From: Oscillospiraceae bacterium
Lineage (GTDB): Bacteria > Bacillota > Clostridia > Oscillospirales > Acutalibacteraceae
Length of the DNA stretch: 64,000 nucleotides
Reading direction: 5' to 3'
NCBI GenBank assembly: GCA_022487055.1
Contig: JAKVJJ010000005.1
Location: forward strand, 1-64,000
Shown here: positions 23,127-31,372 of the stretch, piece after piece
Layout: the number at the start of each line of letters is the position of its first letter
Position numbering within the stretch: position 1 is the stretch's first letter
Program-made: the position numbers and the translations under genes
Notes under the pieces: model-generated
Databases searched by the model: none
Told to the model about the DNA's origin: nothing
Seen by the model: the letters and a program-made list of their open reading frames with translations, nothing else

Positions 23127-23793
23127 CGGCTTTTTCCTCTGGAGAAACACGGCGGGATTCCGTGATTTTCTGCAGGGATTTGTTGAAGGTCGCATCCTTG
23201 AGGCTACTGTGCTGCAAATAATCCATTGTTACCTGCGGCTCATGAACATAACAGACGGAAACCGCCCATGCAGCCGCCATCTGTGCATAAAATCCATCTG
23301 CCTGCACTGCGTCAATCCGGCGCAGTGCTTCTTTAATATACGGTTCCCGCGAAAAATAATCCAACAACATAACTAACCCAAAGCGCGCATAAAATTCCCG
23401 TGTGTCCCGGAGATATGGCTGCAAAAACTGCCAAACCATCTCCGGGCATTTTTTTGTGAATTTCAGTCCCGCGCAAAAGCTGTCGCAAACAGACCAACTG
23501 GTGATTTTGGGGACAAACCATTGGATATATTTCAGCTTTTCCTCCGGCTCCGCCTTTGCACACCCGATGGTCATACCTTTTACCATTGTTTCCTCTAAAA
23601 AATTTTCCGGCCCGTCCCGTAAAAACTTCCGCCAGTCCCCGCCGGCAAGCTCTTTCGCAAGCTGCCGCAGGGCCGGCAAGCGCACCCCGAGCATCGTTTG
23701 TGCTGCATCTGACGGCATCAGACCACCACTGAATTTCAAATATTCCGGTTCCGCCATACTTTTCAGTCGGACTTCCAGTTCCTCATTTGTCAT
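23104..23793 (-). CDS. AlkD-like DNA alkylation repair protein
   Basis: 229 aa, all-helical HEAT-like repeat protein. LGVRLPALRQLAKELA, EETMVKGMTIG, ITSWSVCDSFCAGLK and YFSREPYIKEAL are the usual DNA_alkylation (PF08713) landmarks; AlkD relatives are glycosylases that excise alkylated purines. The ATG at 23793 overlaps the stop of the upstream ogt gene by 4 bp (ATGA), so the two repair proteins are translationally coupled. SD GAGGA. Confidence 0.88.
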   Translation of the reverse strand: MTNEELEVRLKSMAEPEYLKFSGGLMPSDAAQTMLGVRLPALRQLAKELAGGDWRKFLRDGPENFLEETMVKGMTIGCAKAEPEEKLKYIQWFVPKITSWSVCDSFCAGLKFTKKCPEMVWQFLQPYLRDTREFYARFGLVMLLDYFSREPYIKEALRRIDAVQADGFYAQMAAAWAVSVCYVHEPQVTMDYLQHSSLKDATFNKSLQKITESRRVSPEEKAVIRRMRR

Positions 23794-24272
23794 TTTGCAT
23801 TCCTCACTTGACCATTTTTCTCCAGTTCCAGCAGATACCTTTTCACATTCAGTCCACAACCATAGCCTGTCAGACTGCCGTCTTTGCCAATAACACGGTG
23901 ACACGGCACCACAATCATCACCGGATTGCGATGGTTTGCCATGCCCACTGCCCGGCAGGCTTTCGGGCTTCCCGCCGCCTGCGCCGTCTGCTGATAAGAC
24001 CATGTTTCCCCATAGGGAATTTGGCATAGTGTCTGCCAGACATTCCGCTGAAAAGGCGTTCCGTGCAATGAAAGCGGCAGATGAAACAGCCGGCGCTCTC
24101 CGGCAAAGTATTCCTCAAGCTGCTTCTGCGTTTCCTGCAACAGCGGTGTCCGTTTCTGCTGTGCGTCTTCACACAAAAAAGTTTCGTGCAGCGCAATCTC
24201 TGAAATTCCAGTTCCATCTTCCACAAGCCACAGAGGACCTATCGGTGAATCCTGCTTCCAATAACTTTTCAT
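23790..24272 (-). CDS. ogt: Methylated-DNA-protein cysteine methyltransferase
   Basis: 160 aa, normal length for Ogt/MGMT. The suicide-acceptor motif VVPCHRVIG carries the active Cys, preceded by GTPFQRNVWQTLCQIPYGETWSY and AVGMANHRNP. It removes methyl groups from O6-methylguanine directly. Start at ATG 24272 with SD GAGG; an in-frame GTG at 24284 is less likely. Operon with the alkD-like gene. Confidence 0.95.
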   Translation of the reverse strand: MKSYWKQDSPIGPLWLVEDGTGISEIALHETFLCEDAQQKRTPLLQETQKQLEEYFAGERRLFHLPLSLHGTPFQRNVWQTLCQIPYGETWSYQQTAQAAGSPKACRAVGMANHRNPVMIVVPCHRVIGKDGSLTGYGCGLNVKRYLLELEKNGQVRNAK

Positions 24273-24344
24273 CGCACACCTCACTTCTTATAACAGCATA
24301 GCATATTCCGTGCTTTCTGAAAAGTTTTTCCGGACAATAAAAAG

Positions 24345-24365
24345 GGTACTGCGTAAAGCAGTACC
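24345..24365 (-). terminator. Terminator of the GntR/ABC exporter operon
   Basis: Perfect 8-bp stem GGTACTGC/GCAGTACC (24345-24352 and 24358-24365). On the minus strand it is followed by CTTTTTAT. Confidence 0.75.
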
Positions 24366-24373
24366 TGACATTT

Positions 24374-24985
24374 TCAGCTTTCCTGTTTTTGAAAAGCAGC
24401 AATCGAAAATCGAATAGACAGAAAACAAAGTACGGCAGCCGCAATGCCCAGCACACAAGTCAGCTGATTCAGCACAGCAAGTGCCAACCAGCCGCGCCTG
24501 ACCGCTATCGACAGCAGTATAGCGGCTAGCAGGAATGGCAGTTCAACCACAACCCCCAGGATTTTCGCCATGTCGATAGTCGGCTTTATATGACAAGGAA
24601 ACTCGGCTGAGAGCAACTGCACGCCCAAAAACAGATTTGCCAGAAAAACAGGCGCGACGGATGCTTCAGGCGGCTGCCCGATGAGCTGAAAAACGAGTTG
24701 GCTGATTCCGTAAATCATACTGCCGGCAAACATTCCGAAACCGCCAAGCGCGTATTTGCTCAGCACCGCTGCCCTGGCGGAATACGGCAAAAAATGCATT
24801 GCCCTGTCCCATCCGTCACTTTTGTCAAAGAATAAAGATACCCCCGGCAAGAGAGCACTCGTAAAAAACACCATTATCGGTACGATAAAGCTGTTAGTAC
24901 ATATAGCCAATGCCAGTATAAACCAGAGTGGCAGCATCCGCTTTTCGCGCATCAGATAAAAATCTTTCAGTAAAAGCCCCTTCAT
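24374..24985 (-). CDS. ABC-2 type permease, small (third of three)
   Basis: 203 aa with about six membrane segments and the N-terminal MKGLLLKDFYLMREKRM typical of ABC2_membrane_5-type permeases. It retains the family pattern FFDKSDGWDRAMHFLPYSARAAVLSKY, a version of the DE.W..... PYS segment seen in its two neighbours. Last gene of the gntR operon; an AGAGG precedes the ATG. The cargo is unknown. Confidence 0.8.
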   Translation of the reverse strand: MKGLLLKDFYLMREKRMLPLWFILALAICTNSFIVPIMVFFTSALLPGVSLFFDKSDGWDRAMHFLPYSARAAVLSKYALGGFGMFAGSMIYGISQLVFQLIGQPPEASVAPVFLANLFLGVQLLSAEFPCHIKPTIDMAKILGVVVELPFLLAAILLSIAVRRGWLALAVLNQLTCVLGIAAAVLCFLSIRFSIAAFQKQES

Positions 24986-25012
24986 CCTCTTTTTCCTTCT
25001 TTCGGCAAGGTA

Positions 25013-25636
25013 TTAGACTTCTTTCTTCCGATAAATGCGCATCGACAGCCGTACGGACAGAACATTCAGCACCACAATAACCGCCAAAGACACCACAATT
25101 ACTAATGTCATTGTCAAACCATGCGGCAGGTCTTCCGACACTTCGGTAAAAATACCAGCAAATCCTCCGCATACACCACAGGTAATCATCATTGCCAGCA
25201 TTCCTTTTTCCGCACCGAATTTCACATGAACCGGCATAAACAACGAAAGGCACAGCAAAGAAAGCATGGCAATCAGTGGAATGCCAGAGAATGCCACAGC
25301 ATTGATTGCTTTTCCCAGTAAAGCACATATCCCCGCGTCCAGCAGCGCAAAACCAACGCCCATTACGATTCCTGCATAACCCATCAGATATTTTTCCAAG
25401 ACGATGTCCTTGGATGTATAGGGATACATCCGCTGCAGACTGTCCCATCTGCATTTTTCATCATAAGCCATGGAACTCACGGGCGTAACCATACCAATTA
25501 AAATCAGCATCATTGCGGAAATGTCAAACAGTTCCGGCATAAGAATTGGAATTAATATAACCAAGACCATCATAAAAATTAAAATTGGCAATTTACATTG
25601 TATGGTGTAAATATCTTTCCATAAAAGTCCCTTCAT
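25013..25636 (-). CDS. ABC-2 type permease, small (second of three)
   Basis: 207 aa, six membrane segments. MKGLLWKDIYTI at the start and AYDEKCRWDSLQRMYPYTSKDIVLEKYLMGY in the first cytoplasmic loop are family marks. Start at ATG 25636 with SD GAGAGGTG; a frame start 9 nt further upstream lacks spacing for an SD. Paralogue of the flanking permeases. Confidence 0.85.
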   Translation of the reverse strand: MKGLLWKDIYTIQCKLPILIFMMVLVILIPILMPELFDISAMMLILIGMVTPVSSMAYDEKCRWDSLQRMYPYTSKDIVLEKYLMGYAGIVMGVGFALLDAGICALLGKAINAVAFSGIPLIAMLSLLCLSLFMPVHVKFGAEKGMLAMMITCGVCGGFAGIFTEVSEDLPHGLTMTLVIVVSLAVIVVLNVLSVRLSMRIYRKKEV

Positions 25637-25665
25637 AAAATGCACCTCTCTTATATTTGTGAAAT

Positions 25666-26280
25666 TCAGATTTCTTTTGTCCGATAAAGACGGGTAGATA
25701 TAGCGATTGAAATCAAATTTAGCACCACTGTGGCCGCAGTAACCAGCAGCAGCAGAGGAAGCCCCGGTATCGCCGGCATATGCAGGTCACGGCCGATAGA
25801 GTCCGAGTTGGAAACAATACTGGCAATTGTCACAGCAATCGCAATGATAAAGAACAGAATTCGCCCTTTTTCAACACCAAAGCGCAGCATCATGGGCATT
25901 CCAATCGCCTCCAGCAGCAGTCCGCCGGACATGCTGATTAAAATTGCCGGCAGCCTTTCCGACGCTGTTCCATCGCCAAACGCCATACAAACCAAAGCGG
26001 AAATGAAAGTGATCAATGTTGCTCCCATCATGCCAATATAGCCGACCGCATATTTGCTCAGCACCAAATCCCTGTTGGAATACGGCATCATGCGCGCCAG
26101 TTTATCCCACTTTGACTGCTCATCGTATGCCATAACCGTCATGGGAAGCATAGCAGTATAAACAATAGAAAAGCCGCTCAATGAGGAGTTGGGAATCACC
26201 GCGAAAGCAACAATCAGGACAAGGAAGAACTTCAGCTGCTTAAAAATAATGTATCCGTCTTTTGCCAGCAAGCCGCGCAT
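25666..26280 (-). CDS. ABC-2 type permease, small (first of three)
   Basis: 204 aa, six membrane segments. MRGLLAKDGYIIFKQ and MAYDEQSKWDKLARMMPYSNRDLVLSKYAVGY match the two neighbouring permeases. The ATG lies 2 nt after the ATPase stop and uses the SD AAGGAGG located at the end of that gene. Confidence 0.85.
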   Translation of the reverse strand: MRGLLAKDGYIIFKQLKFFLVLIVAFAVIPNSSLSGFSIVYTAMLPMTVMAYDEQSKWDKLARMMPYSNRDLVLSKYAVGYIGMMGATLITFISALVCMAFGDGTASERLPAILISMSGGLLLEAIGMPMMLRFGVEKGRILFFIIAIAVTIASIVSNSDSIGRDLHMPAIPGLPLLLLVTAATVVLNLISIAISTRLYRTKEI

Positions 26281-26282
26281 GG

Positions 26283-27137
26283 TCAGCCCTCCTTTTTCGC
26301 CAAAAACACAATGATATCCTCTATTCCGGCGTGGCTCACTTTCATGCCTGCCGGAATTTTCGTGCGGTCAGCCAGTGCTTCCACTCCGCCGTAACTGGAA
26401 CTGCGTGTGCGACCATATACCGTGCCAGCCGGAAGCTTTTCCAGCTCCTCACGGCTGCAGCTCAGAATTCCGTATTTTTCAAGCAGTCTGTCTTTTTCCT
26501 CGCAGAAAAGCAGACGGCCCTTGTGCAGAAACGCGATATAATCACAGGATTTTTCCAAATCACTGACAATGTGGGAAGACATCAGGATGGAGTGGTCTTC
26601 CTGCCGGGTGAATTCATTGAAAATATCCAGAATTTCATCACGCATAATGGGATCCAGACCGCCGGTCGCCTCATCCAGCAACAGCAGTTTGGGGTGATGG
26701 GAAAGTGCGACAGCAATGGCAAGTTTCATTTTCATGCCGCGGGAAAATTCCTTGAATGCCTTCTTTTCCGGCAAATCAAAGCGCTTAATATAATCGAAAT
26801 ACACAGCCTCATCCCAGCGGGTAAAGGTGTATTTCATCACTTTGTTCACCTGCCGCGCGGTCAGCACTTCTGGAAAGTTTGCCTCATCCAGCACCACACC
26901 GATGTCCTGCTTGACATCCTGAAACTGTGGGGATGTGTTGTCTGTGCCCATCACAGTGATACTGCCGCTGTCCCTGTGGATAGTGTTCATGATAAGCTTG
27001 ATCGTGGTACTTTTGCCTGCGCCGTTTTCACCCACCAGGCCAAGGATACAGCCGGCCGGAAGATTCAGGCTGAGATTCTGCAGGGCAAAGTCCTTATAGC
27101 TTCTGCTCAGGTCTTTAATTTCAAGTGCGTTTTTCAT
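26283..27137 (-). CDS. ABC exporter ATP-binding protein (YtrB-like)
   Basis: 284 aa. Walker A GENGAGKST, Q-loop region YTFTRWDEA, signature EFSRGMKMKLAIAVALSH (SRGM in place of SGGQ, common in the YtrB/EcsA-type group), Walker B LLLLDEATGGLDP, H-loop MSSHIVSDLE. It energises export with the three downstream permeases. It begins immediately after the GntR stop codon. The substrate is unknown; related systems respond to cell-wall antibiotics. Confidence 0.9.
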   Translation of the reverse strand: MKNALEIKDLSRSYKDFALQNLSLNLPAGCILGLVGENGAGKSTTIKLIMNTIHRDSGSITVMGTDNTSPQFQDVKQDIGVVLDEANFPEVLTARQVNKVMKYTFTRWDEAVYFDYIKRFDLPEKKAFKEFSRGMKMKLAIAVALSHHPKLLLLDEATGGLDPIMRDEILDIFNEFTRQEDHSILMSSHIVSDLEKSCDYIAFLHKGRLLFCEEKDRLLEKYGILSCSREELEKLPAGTVYGRTRSSSYGGVEALADRTKIPAGMKVSHAGIEDIIVFLAKKEG

Positions 27138-27515
27138 TCAAAATTTCTCCTTTAACAATGTATGGTACATTTCCGAAACCTCAGGCTCACTCAGCCCGCA
27201 GGTTTCTGCCAGCGAATGAATTTGCCGCATAAGTGCTTCCATTTGTTTCAGATTTTCTTCCCGTATGACTTCTGTATTTTTCTCCGCCACAAAGCAGCCC
27301 TTGCCCCCCACTGTGTAAAGGAAGCCCTCCCGCTCCAGCTCCTCATAAGCGCGTTTGGTTGTAATTACGCTGATGCGCAGGTCTTTTGCCAGAGCACGGA
27401 TAGAAGGCAGCGGGCTGTCAGCTTTCAGCCGGCCAGAAATAATCTGCTCCTTTATCTGGGAGTAAATTTGATTATAGATAGGCTGGCCGGCAGTATGGCT
27501 GATGAGTATTTCCAA
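27138..27515 (-). CDS. GntR family repressor, YtrA subfamily
   Basis: 125 aa. An N-terminal winged HTH (PIYNQIYSQIKEQIISGRL, SIRALAKDLRISVITTKRAYEELEREGFL, VGGKGCFV) and only a short C-terminal helical region, as in YtrA regulators of ABC exporters. The start is TTG at 27515 with SD GGAGG. First gene of the operon; probably autoregulates through the inverted repeat at 27556-27582. Confidence 0.92.
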   Translation of the reverse strand: MEILISHTAGQPIYNQIYSQIKEQIISGRLKADSPLPSIRALAKDLRISVITTKRAYEELEREGFLYTVGGKGCFVAEKNTEVIREENLKQMEALMRQIHSLAETCGLSEPEVSEMYHTLLKEKF

Positions 27516-27548
27516 AATTCCGCCTCCTGTTCATCTGTGTATATATAC

Positions 27549-27582
27549 AGTATATACAGTATTCACAGATTGTCAATACTGT
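27549..27582 (-). promoter_or_regulatory. Promoter and inverted-repeat operator of the gntR operon
   Basis: On the minus strand, -35 TTGACA (27571-27576), 16-bp spacer, -10 TATACT (27549-27554). A perfect 8-bp inverted repeat ACAGTATT (27556-27563) / AATACTGT (27575-27582) spans the spacer and -35, and a further ATACTGTATATA copy overlaps the -10. This is the expected place for GntR repression. Confidence 0.65.
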
Positions 27583-27664
27583 ATTCCAAAAACGCCCTAA
27601 TTTTTCTTTTGCGTCTGTTTGTGCTATACTGGCTTTACGCAAAAAATAAAGGAGTGATAACGGC

Positions 27665-28408
27665 ATGAGCAGACGCCGCAGCAATGACCGCTCGCAGGAG
27701 GAAACCCAGTATATCCCCCATGAGGAGCTGGAGCGAAAAACGCACTTTGCGGATGAAGCCGACTATGACACTGATTATGATATGCAGGAATATCCGGAAG
27801 ACGGTTTTGATGAGCGGCAGGAAGATATGCCGTATGATCTGGACCAGACGAACGATCTTCCTTTGCGCACAGACGACATGAATTATGTCACCGACTATTA
27901 TGAGGACAAACCGCCCGCCGAAGACCCCGGCAAGGGCAGCAAACCCATGTGGATTGCCGGCATCATTGTAGCAACTGTGGTGGCAGTGCTCCTGCTGTTA
28001 GTCGTCGGCCGTTCCTGCAGCGCTGACAACGGCACCGTATCCTCAGCAGCTTCTTCAGCCGTTTCCTCAGCAGTCAGTTCACAGGCTGAACAGCCAAGCG
28101 CACCGCAGCAGAACAATCAGGACGATAACGACGGCACAGCAAATAACACACCTGCCGGCAATGACAATCAACAGCAAAACGCGCCTGCTTCCAAAGTGGA
28201 AAACGCACAGCCTGCACCGGAAAGCAAACCGCAGAAACAGAAACAGGAAAATGCCGCTCCCGCTCCGGCTGAAAGCACCGCGCCGCAGGCTCCGGCAGCC
28301 AGCGAACCTGCCAAAGAGGAGAGCAAGCCGGCAGAAAGTGCGCCGCAGCAGGACAACGGCGGCACAACATCACCCGCACCGGAAAAGACCGATTCCAAGG
28401 GCACATAA
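27665..28408 (+). CDS. Single-pass membrane protein with acidic head and Ser/Ala/Pro/Gln-rich tail
   Basis: 247 aa. Residues 1-92 are acidic and Tyr/Asp-rich (cytoplasmic by the positive-inside rule). One membrane segment at about 94-116 (MWIAGIIVATVVAVLLLLVV). Residues 120-247 are a low-complexity Ser/Ala/Gln/Pro/Glu tail, presumably outside and wall-spanning. No domain recognised. SD AAAGGAG before the ATG. Likely monocistronic; the next gene has its own promoter and riboswitch. Confidence 0.75.
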   Translation: MSRRRSNDRSQEETQYIPHEELERKTHFADEADYDTDYDMQEYPEDGFDERQEDMPYDLDQTNDLPLRTDDMNYVTDYYEDKPPAEDPGKGSKPMWIAGIIVATVVAVLLLLVVGRSCSADNGTVSSAASSAVSSAVSSQAEQPSAPQQNNQDDNDGTANNTPAGNDNQQQNAPASKVENAQPAPESKPQKQKQENAAPAPAESTAPQAPAASEPAKEESKPAESAPQQDNGGTTSPAPEKTDSKGT

Positions 28409-28459
28409 ATTTGCTGTCCGTGGATACACTAAAAAAAGAACCGTTCCTTCCGAAAAGAT

Positions 28460-28488
28460 TTGACAGAATTTCCGAAAGACTTTATAAT
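28460..28488 (+). promoter_or_regulatory. Promoter of the riboswitch/P-type ATPase unit
   Basis: -35 TTGACA (28460-28465), 17-bp spacer, -10 TATAAT (28483-28488). Both hexamers are perfect. Confidence 0.8.
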
Positions 28489-28502
28489 AGATGCTGTCTT
28501 CT

Positions 28503-28635
28503 AAAAGGGAGTAGTTATAAACATCCTGCCAACATCTCGGCCTAAGCAGCCTGGCAGTATGTACCGATTTCGGTAACAAGACTTTTCGATGACTGTTCAT
28601 CTTTGCGTGAACGGCCGGCGATAAGTCTTTTTTAT
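28503..28635 (+). promoter_or_regulatory. yybP-ykoY (Mn2+) riboswitch
   Basis: The leader opens with AAAAGGGAGTAGT (L1 loop GGGAGTAG at 28507-28514) and later has CGGTAACAAGACTTT (28571-28585), the two conserved loop sequences that clamp Mn2+ in this riboswitch class. It ends in a hairpin AAGACTT (28578-28584) / AAGTCTT (28623-28629) with a T run, i.e. a terminator that overlaps the second conserved segment. High Mn2+ should favour read-through into the downstream transporter. Confidence 0.82.
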
Positions 28636-28673
28636 TGTCTGCCACACGCTGTTTACAGAAAAGGAGCGTAAAA

Positions 28674-31295
28674 ATGGCAGACAATTTTTTTAGCATTTCC
28701 GCGCAGGAAACTTTGCAGGAAATGCAGACGGACTCCACGGGATTGACCGCATCGCAGGCAGAAACACGGCTGGCGGATCATGGCCCCAATAAACTGGCAG
28801 AGGGAAAAAAGAAAAGCATCGCCGCCATCTTTCTGGGGCAATTTAAAGATTTGCTCGTTGTCATCCTGATTGTGGCGGCCATTATTTCCATGCTGTCCGG
28901 TCAGGCAGAAAGCACCATTGTTATTTTCGCCGTATTGATTCTCAATGCCATTCTCGGCACTGTACAGTATGTGAAAGCGGAAAAATCACTTGCCAGCCTG
29001 AAAGCCATGTCTTCTCCCACCGCAAAAGTGCTGCGGGACAGCACTCTTATGGAAATTCCTTCTGAAGACGTCGTGCCCGGTGACATTTTGCAGTTGGAAG
29101 CCGGCGATTTGGTTGCGGCGGACGGACGTCTGCTGCACAATTATTCGCTGAAAGTGAATGAGAGTTCCCTAACCGGCGAAAGCATTGATGTGGAAAAAAC
29201 CGCCGATACCCTGCCGGATGTAAAAACGGCTTTAGGTGACCGAAAGGACATGGTGTTTTCCGGTTCTCTGGTCACTTACGGGCGTGCCAGCGTCATTGCC
29301 ACCGGTACCGGAATGAATACAGAAATCGGCCGAATTGCTGCTCTGATGAACCAGACGGAACAGCGCCGCACACCTTTGCAGAAAAGTCTGGATGACTTCA
29401 GCAAAAAGCTATCTATTGTCATTATCACCATCTGCATTGCGGTCTTTCTCCTCTCTGTTTTCCGCACAGGAATGCCGATACTCGACTCCCTGATGTTTGC
29501 TGTGGCACTGGCAGTCGCCGCAATTCCTGAGGCACTCGGTTCCATTGTTACGATTGTGCAAGCCATTGGCACGCAGAAAATGGCAAAACAGCACGCCATT
29601 ATCAAAGATTTGAAAGCCGTGGAAACCCTTGGTTCCGTGTCGGTCATCTGCTCTGACAAAACCGGAACCCTAACGCAAAATTGCATGACGGTCCGAAAAA
29701 TCTTCGCTGACCATGCTATACTGGACGGCAAAGATTTGAAACTTGCCAACGACCCGCAGCGCCTCCTACTCAAGACTGCCATTCTTGCCAGTGACGCCAC
29801 TGTGGATGAAGAAACCGGCACTGCCATCGGCGACCCAACCGAAGTGGCGCTGGTGCATCTGGGCGGCTATTTTGGTGTGGAAGAAACGTCTTACCGCAGT
29901 CAGCATCCGCGGCTGAAAGAACTTGCATTTGACTCTGACCGCAAACTGATGAGTACCCTGCACCTGATTGAAAACAAGCCGACGCTGCTGACAAAGGGTG
30001 CCATTGACGTGCTGCTTGCCCGCTCCACCAAGCTTTTTACCAACCAAGGAATTATCCCCATGACAGAGGACGGCCGCGCGGAAATTCTGCGTGTCAACCA
30101 GCAGCTCTCCTCTGAGGGATTGCGCGTACTGGCATTTGCTTATCGGGAACTGCCGGAAGTGCGTGACCTTACCTTCGTGGATGAAAATGACTTTACATTC
30201 ATCGGCCTGATTTCCATGATTGACCCGCCGCGTGAAGAGTCCGTGCAGGCAGTCGCGGATGCCAAACGTGCCGGTATCCGCACCGTAATGATTACCGGTG
30301 ACCACAAAGTGACCGCCACCGCTATCGCCAAACAAATCGGAATTTTTGAGGACGGCGACCTCGCGCTGGACGGAACGGAACTGGACAGCATGACTAACAG
30401 GGAATTGGATGAAAAACTGCCAAAAATCTCTGTTTACGCACGTGTATCTCCGGAACACAAAATTCGCATTGTTTCCGCATGGCAGCGCCGCGGATGTATT
30501 GTTTCCATGACCGGTGACGGCGTGAATGATGCACCCGCGCTCAAGCAGGCGGATATAGGTGTTGCTATGGGCATAACCGGCACAGAAGTCAGCAAGGATG
30601 CCGCCGCCATGATTCTGTCGGACGATAATTTTGCCACGATTGTGAAAGCTGTGGTAAACGGCCGCAGTGTTTTCACCAATATCCGCAATTCCATTCAGTT
30701 CCTGCTTTCCGGTAATATGTCCGCCATTCTGTGCGTGATTTTCACTTCTCTGATGATGCTTCCGGTACCATTCGCGCCAGTGCATCTGCTGTTCATCAAT
30801 CTGCTCACGGACAGCCTGCCTGCCATCGCTATCGGCATGGAACCGGCACACCGTGGCCTGCTTAACCAGCATCCGCGCAACCCAAAGGAATCCATTCTCG
30901 GCGGCGGTGTGTTTCTGAAGATCCTTTTACAGGGGCTGCTGATTGGTGTTTTTGTCATGGCAGCTTATTACAGCGGCTACGGCACAGGCGGCGCGGCTCT
31001 GGCCAGCACAATGGCTTTTGCCACCTTGACACTGGCCCGTCTGTTTCACGGCTTCAACTGCCGTGCGAAAGAATCCATCTTCAAGCTGAAATTCACTTCC
31101 AACCCCTATTCTCTGCTGGCTTTCTTTGCCGGAGTGGGGCTGCTGGCTCTGGTACTGTTTGTTCCGGTTATGGAAAAGCTGTTTCTTGTCGCTCCGTTCA
31201 CCGGAACAAACGTCCTGCAGATTCTGCTGTTTGCCTTTGCACCAACTTTGATAATTCAAATAATCAAAGGCATCCGTGACATTGTAAAAAAATAA
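28674..31295 (+). CDS. P-type cation-transporting ATPase (Ca2+/Mn2+ type, efflux)
   Basis: 873 aa, P2-type ATPase. Actuator LTGES, phosphorylation site SDKTGTLTQ, nucleotide-domain KGAIDVLL, hinge GDGVNDAPAL, M4 motif IPEALGSI and M6 NLLTDSLPAIAIGMEP. The usual Ca2+-ATPase PEGL is PEAL here, as in the YoaB-like group controlled by yybP-ykoY riboswitches. Together with the riboswitch in its leader this suggests Mn2+ (or Ca2+) export. ATG 28674 with SD AAAGGAG. Confidence 0.9.
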   Translation: MADNFFSISAQETLQEMQTDSTGLTASQAETRLADHGPNKLAEGKKKSIAAIFLGQFKDLLVVILIVAAIISMLSGQAESTIVIFAVLILNAILGTVQYVKAEKSLASLKAMSSPTAKVLRDSTLMEIPSEDVVPGDILQLEAGDLVAADGRLLHNYSLKVNESSLTGESIDVEKTADTLPDVKTALGDRKDMVFSGSLVTYGRASVIATGTGMNTEIGRIAALMNQTEQRRTPLQKSLDDFSKKLSIVIITICIAVFLLSVFRTGMPILDSLMFAVALAVAAIPEALGSIVTIVQAIGTQKMAKQHAIIKDLKAVETLGSVSVICSDKTGTLTQNCMTVRKIFADHAILDGKDLKLANDPQRLLLKTAILASDATVDEETGTAIGDPTEVALVHLGGYFGVEETSYRSQHPRLKELAFDSDRKLMSTLHLIENKPTLLTKGAIDVLLARSTKLFTNQGIIPMTEDGRAEILRVNQQLSSEGLRVLAFAYRELPEVRDLTFVDENDFTFIGLISMIDPPREESVQAVADAKRAGIRTVMITGDHKVTATAIAKQIGIFEDGDLALDGTELDSMTNRELDEKLPKISVYARVSPEHKIRIVSAWQRRGCIVSMTGDGVNDAPALKQADIGVAMGITGTEVSKDAAAMILSDDNFATIVKAVVNGRSVFTNIRNSIQFLLSGNMSAILCVIFTSLMMLPVPFAPVHLLFINLLTDSLPAIAIGMEPAHRGLLNQHPRNPKESILGGGVFLKILLQGLLIGVFVMAAYYSGYGTGGAALASTMAFATLTLARLFHGFNCRAKESIFKLKFTSNPYSLLAFFAGVGLLALVLFVPVMEKLFLVAPFTGTNVLQILLFAFAPTLIIQIIKGIRDIVKK

Positions 31296-31323
31296 TCCAG
31301 CAAACTGTGTTGGATTTCCAATC

Positions 31324-31372
31324 AAAAAAGTGCCGCTGCCCCCTTTGTAATCTGGGGCAACGGCACTTTTTT
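31324..31372. terminator. Bidirectional terminator
   Basis: AAAAAAGTGCCG(C)TGCCCC pairs with GGGGCA(A)CGGCACTTTTTT, between the convergent P-type ATPase and GH3 genes. Confidence 0.85.

Noticed and set aside
29766..30872. 368-aa minus-strand ORF
   Set aside because: Antisense to the P-type ATPase, whose motifs are intact; His/Gly/Gln-rich and without an SD.
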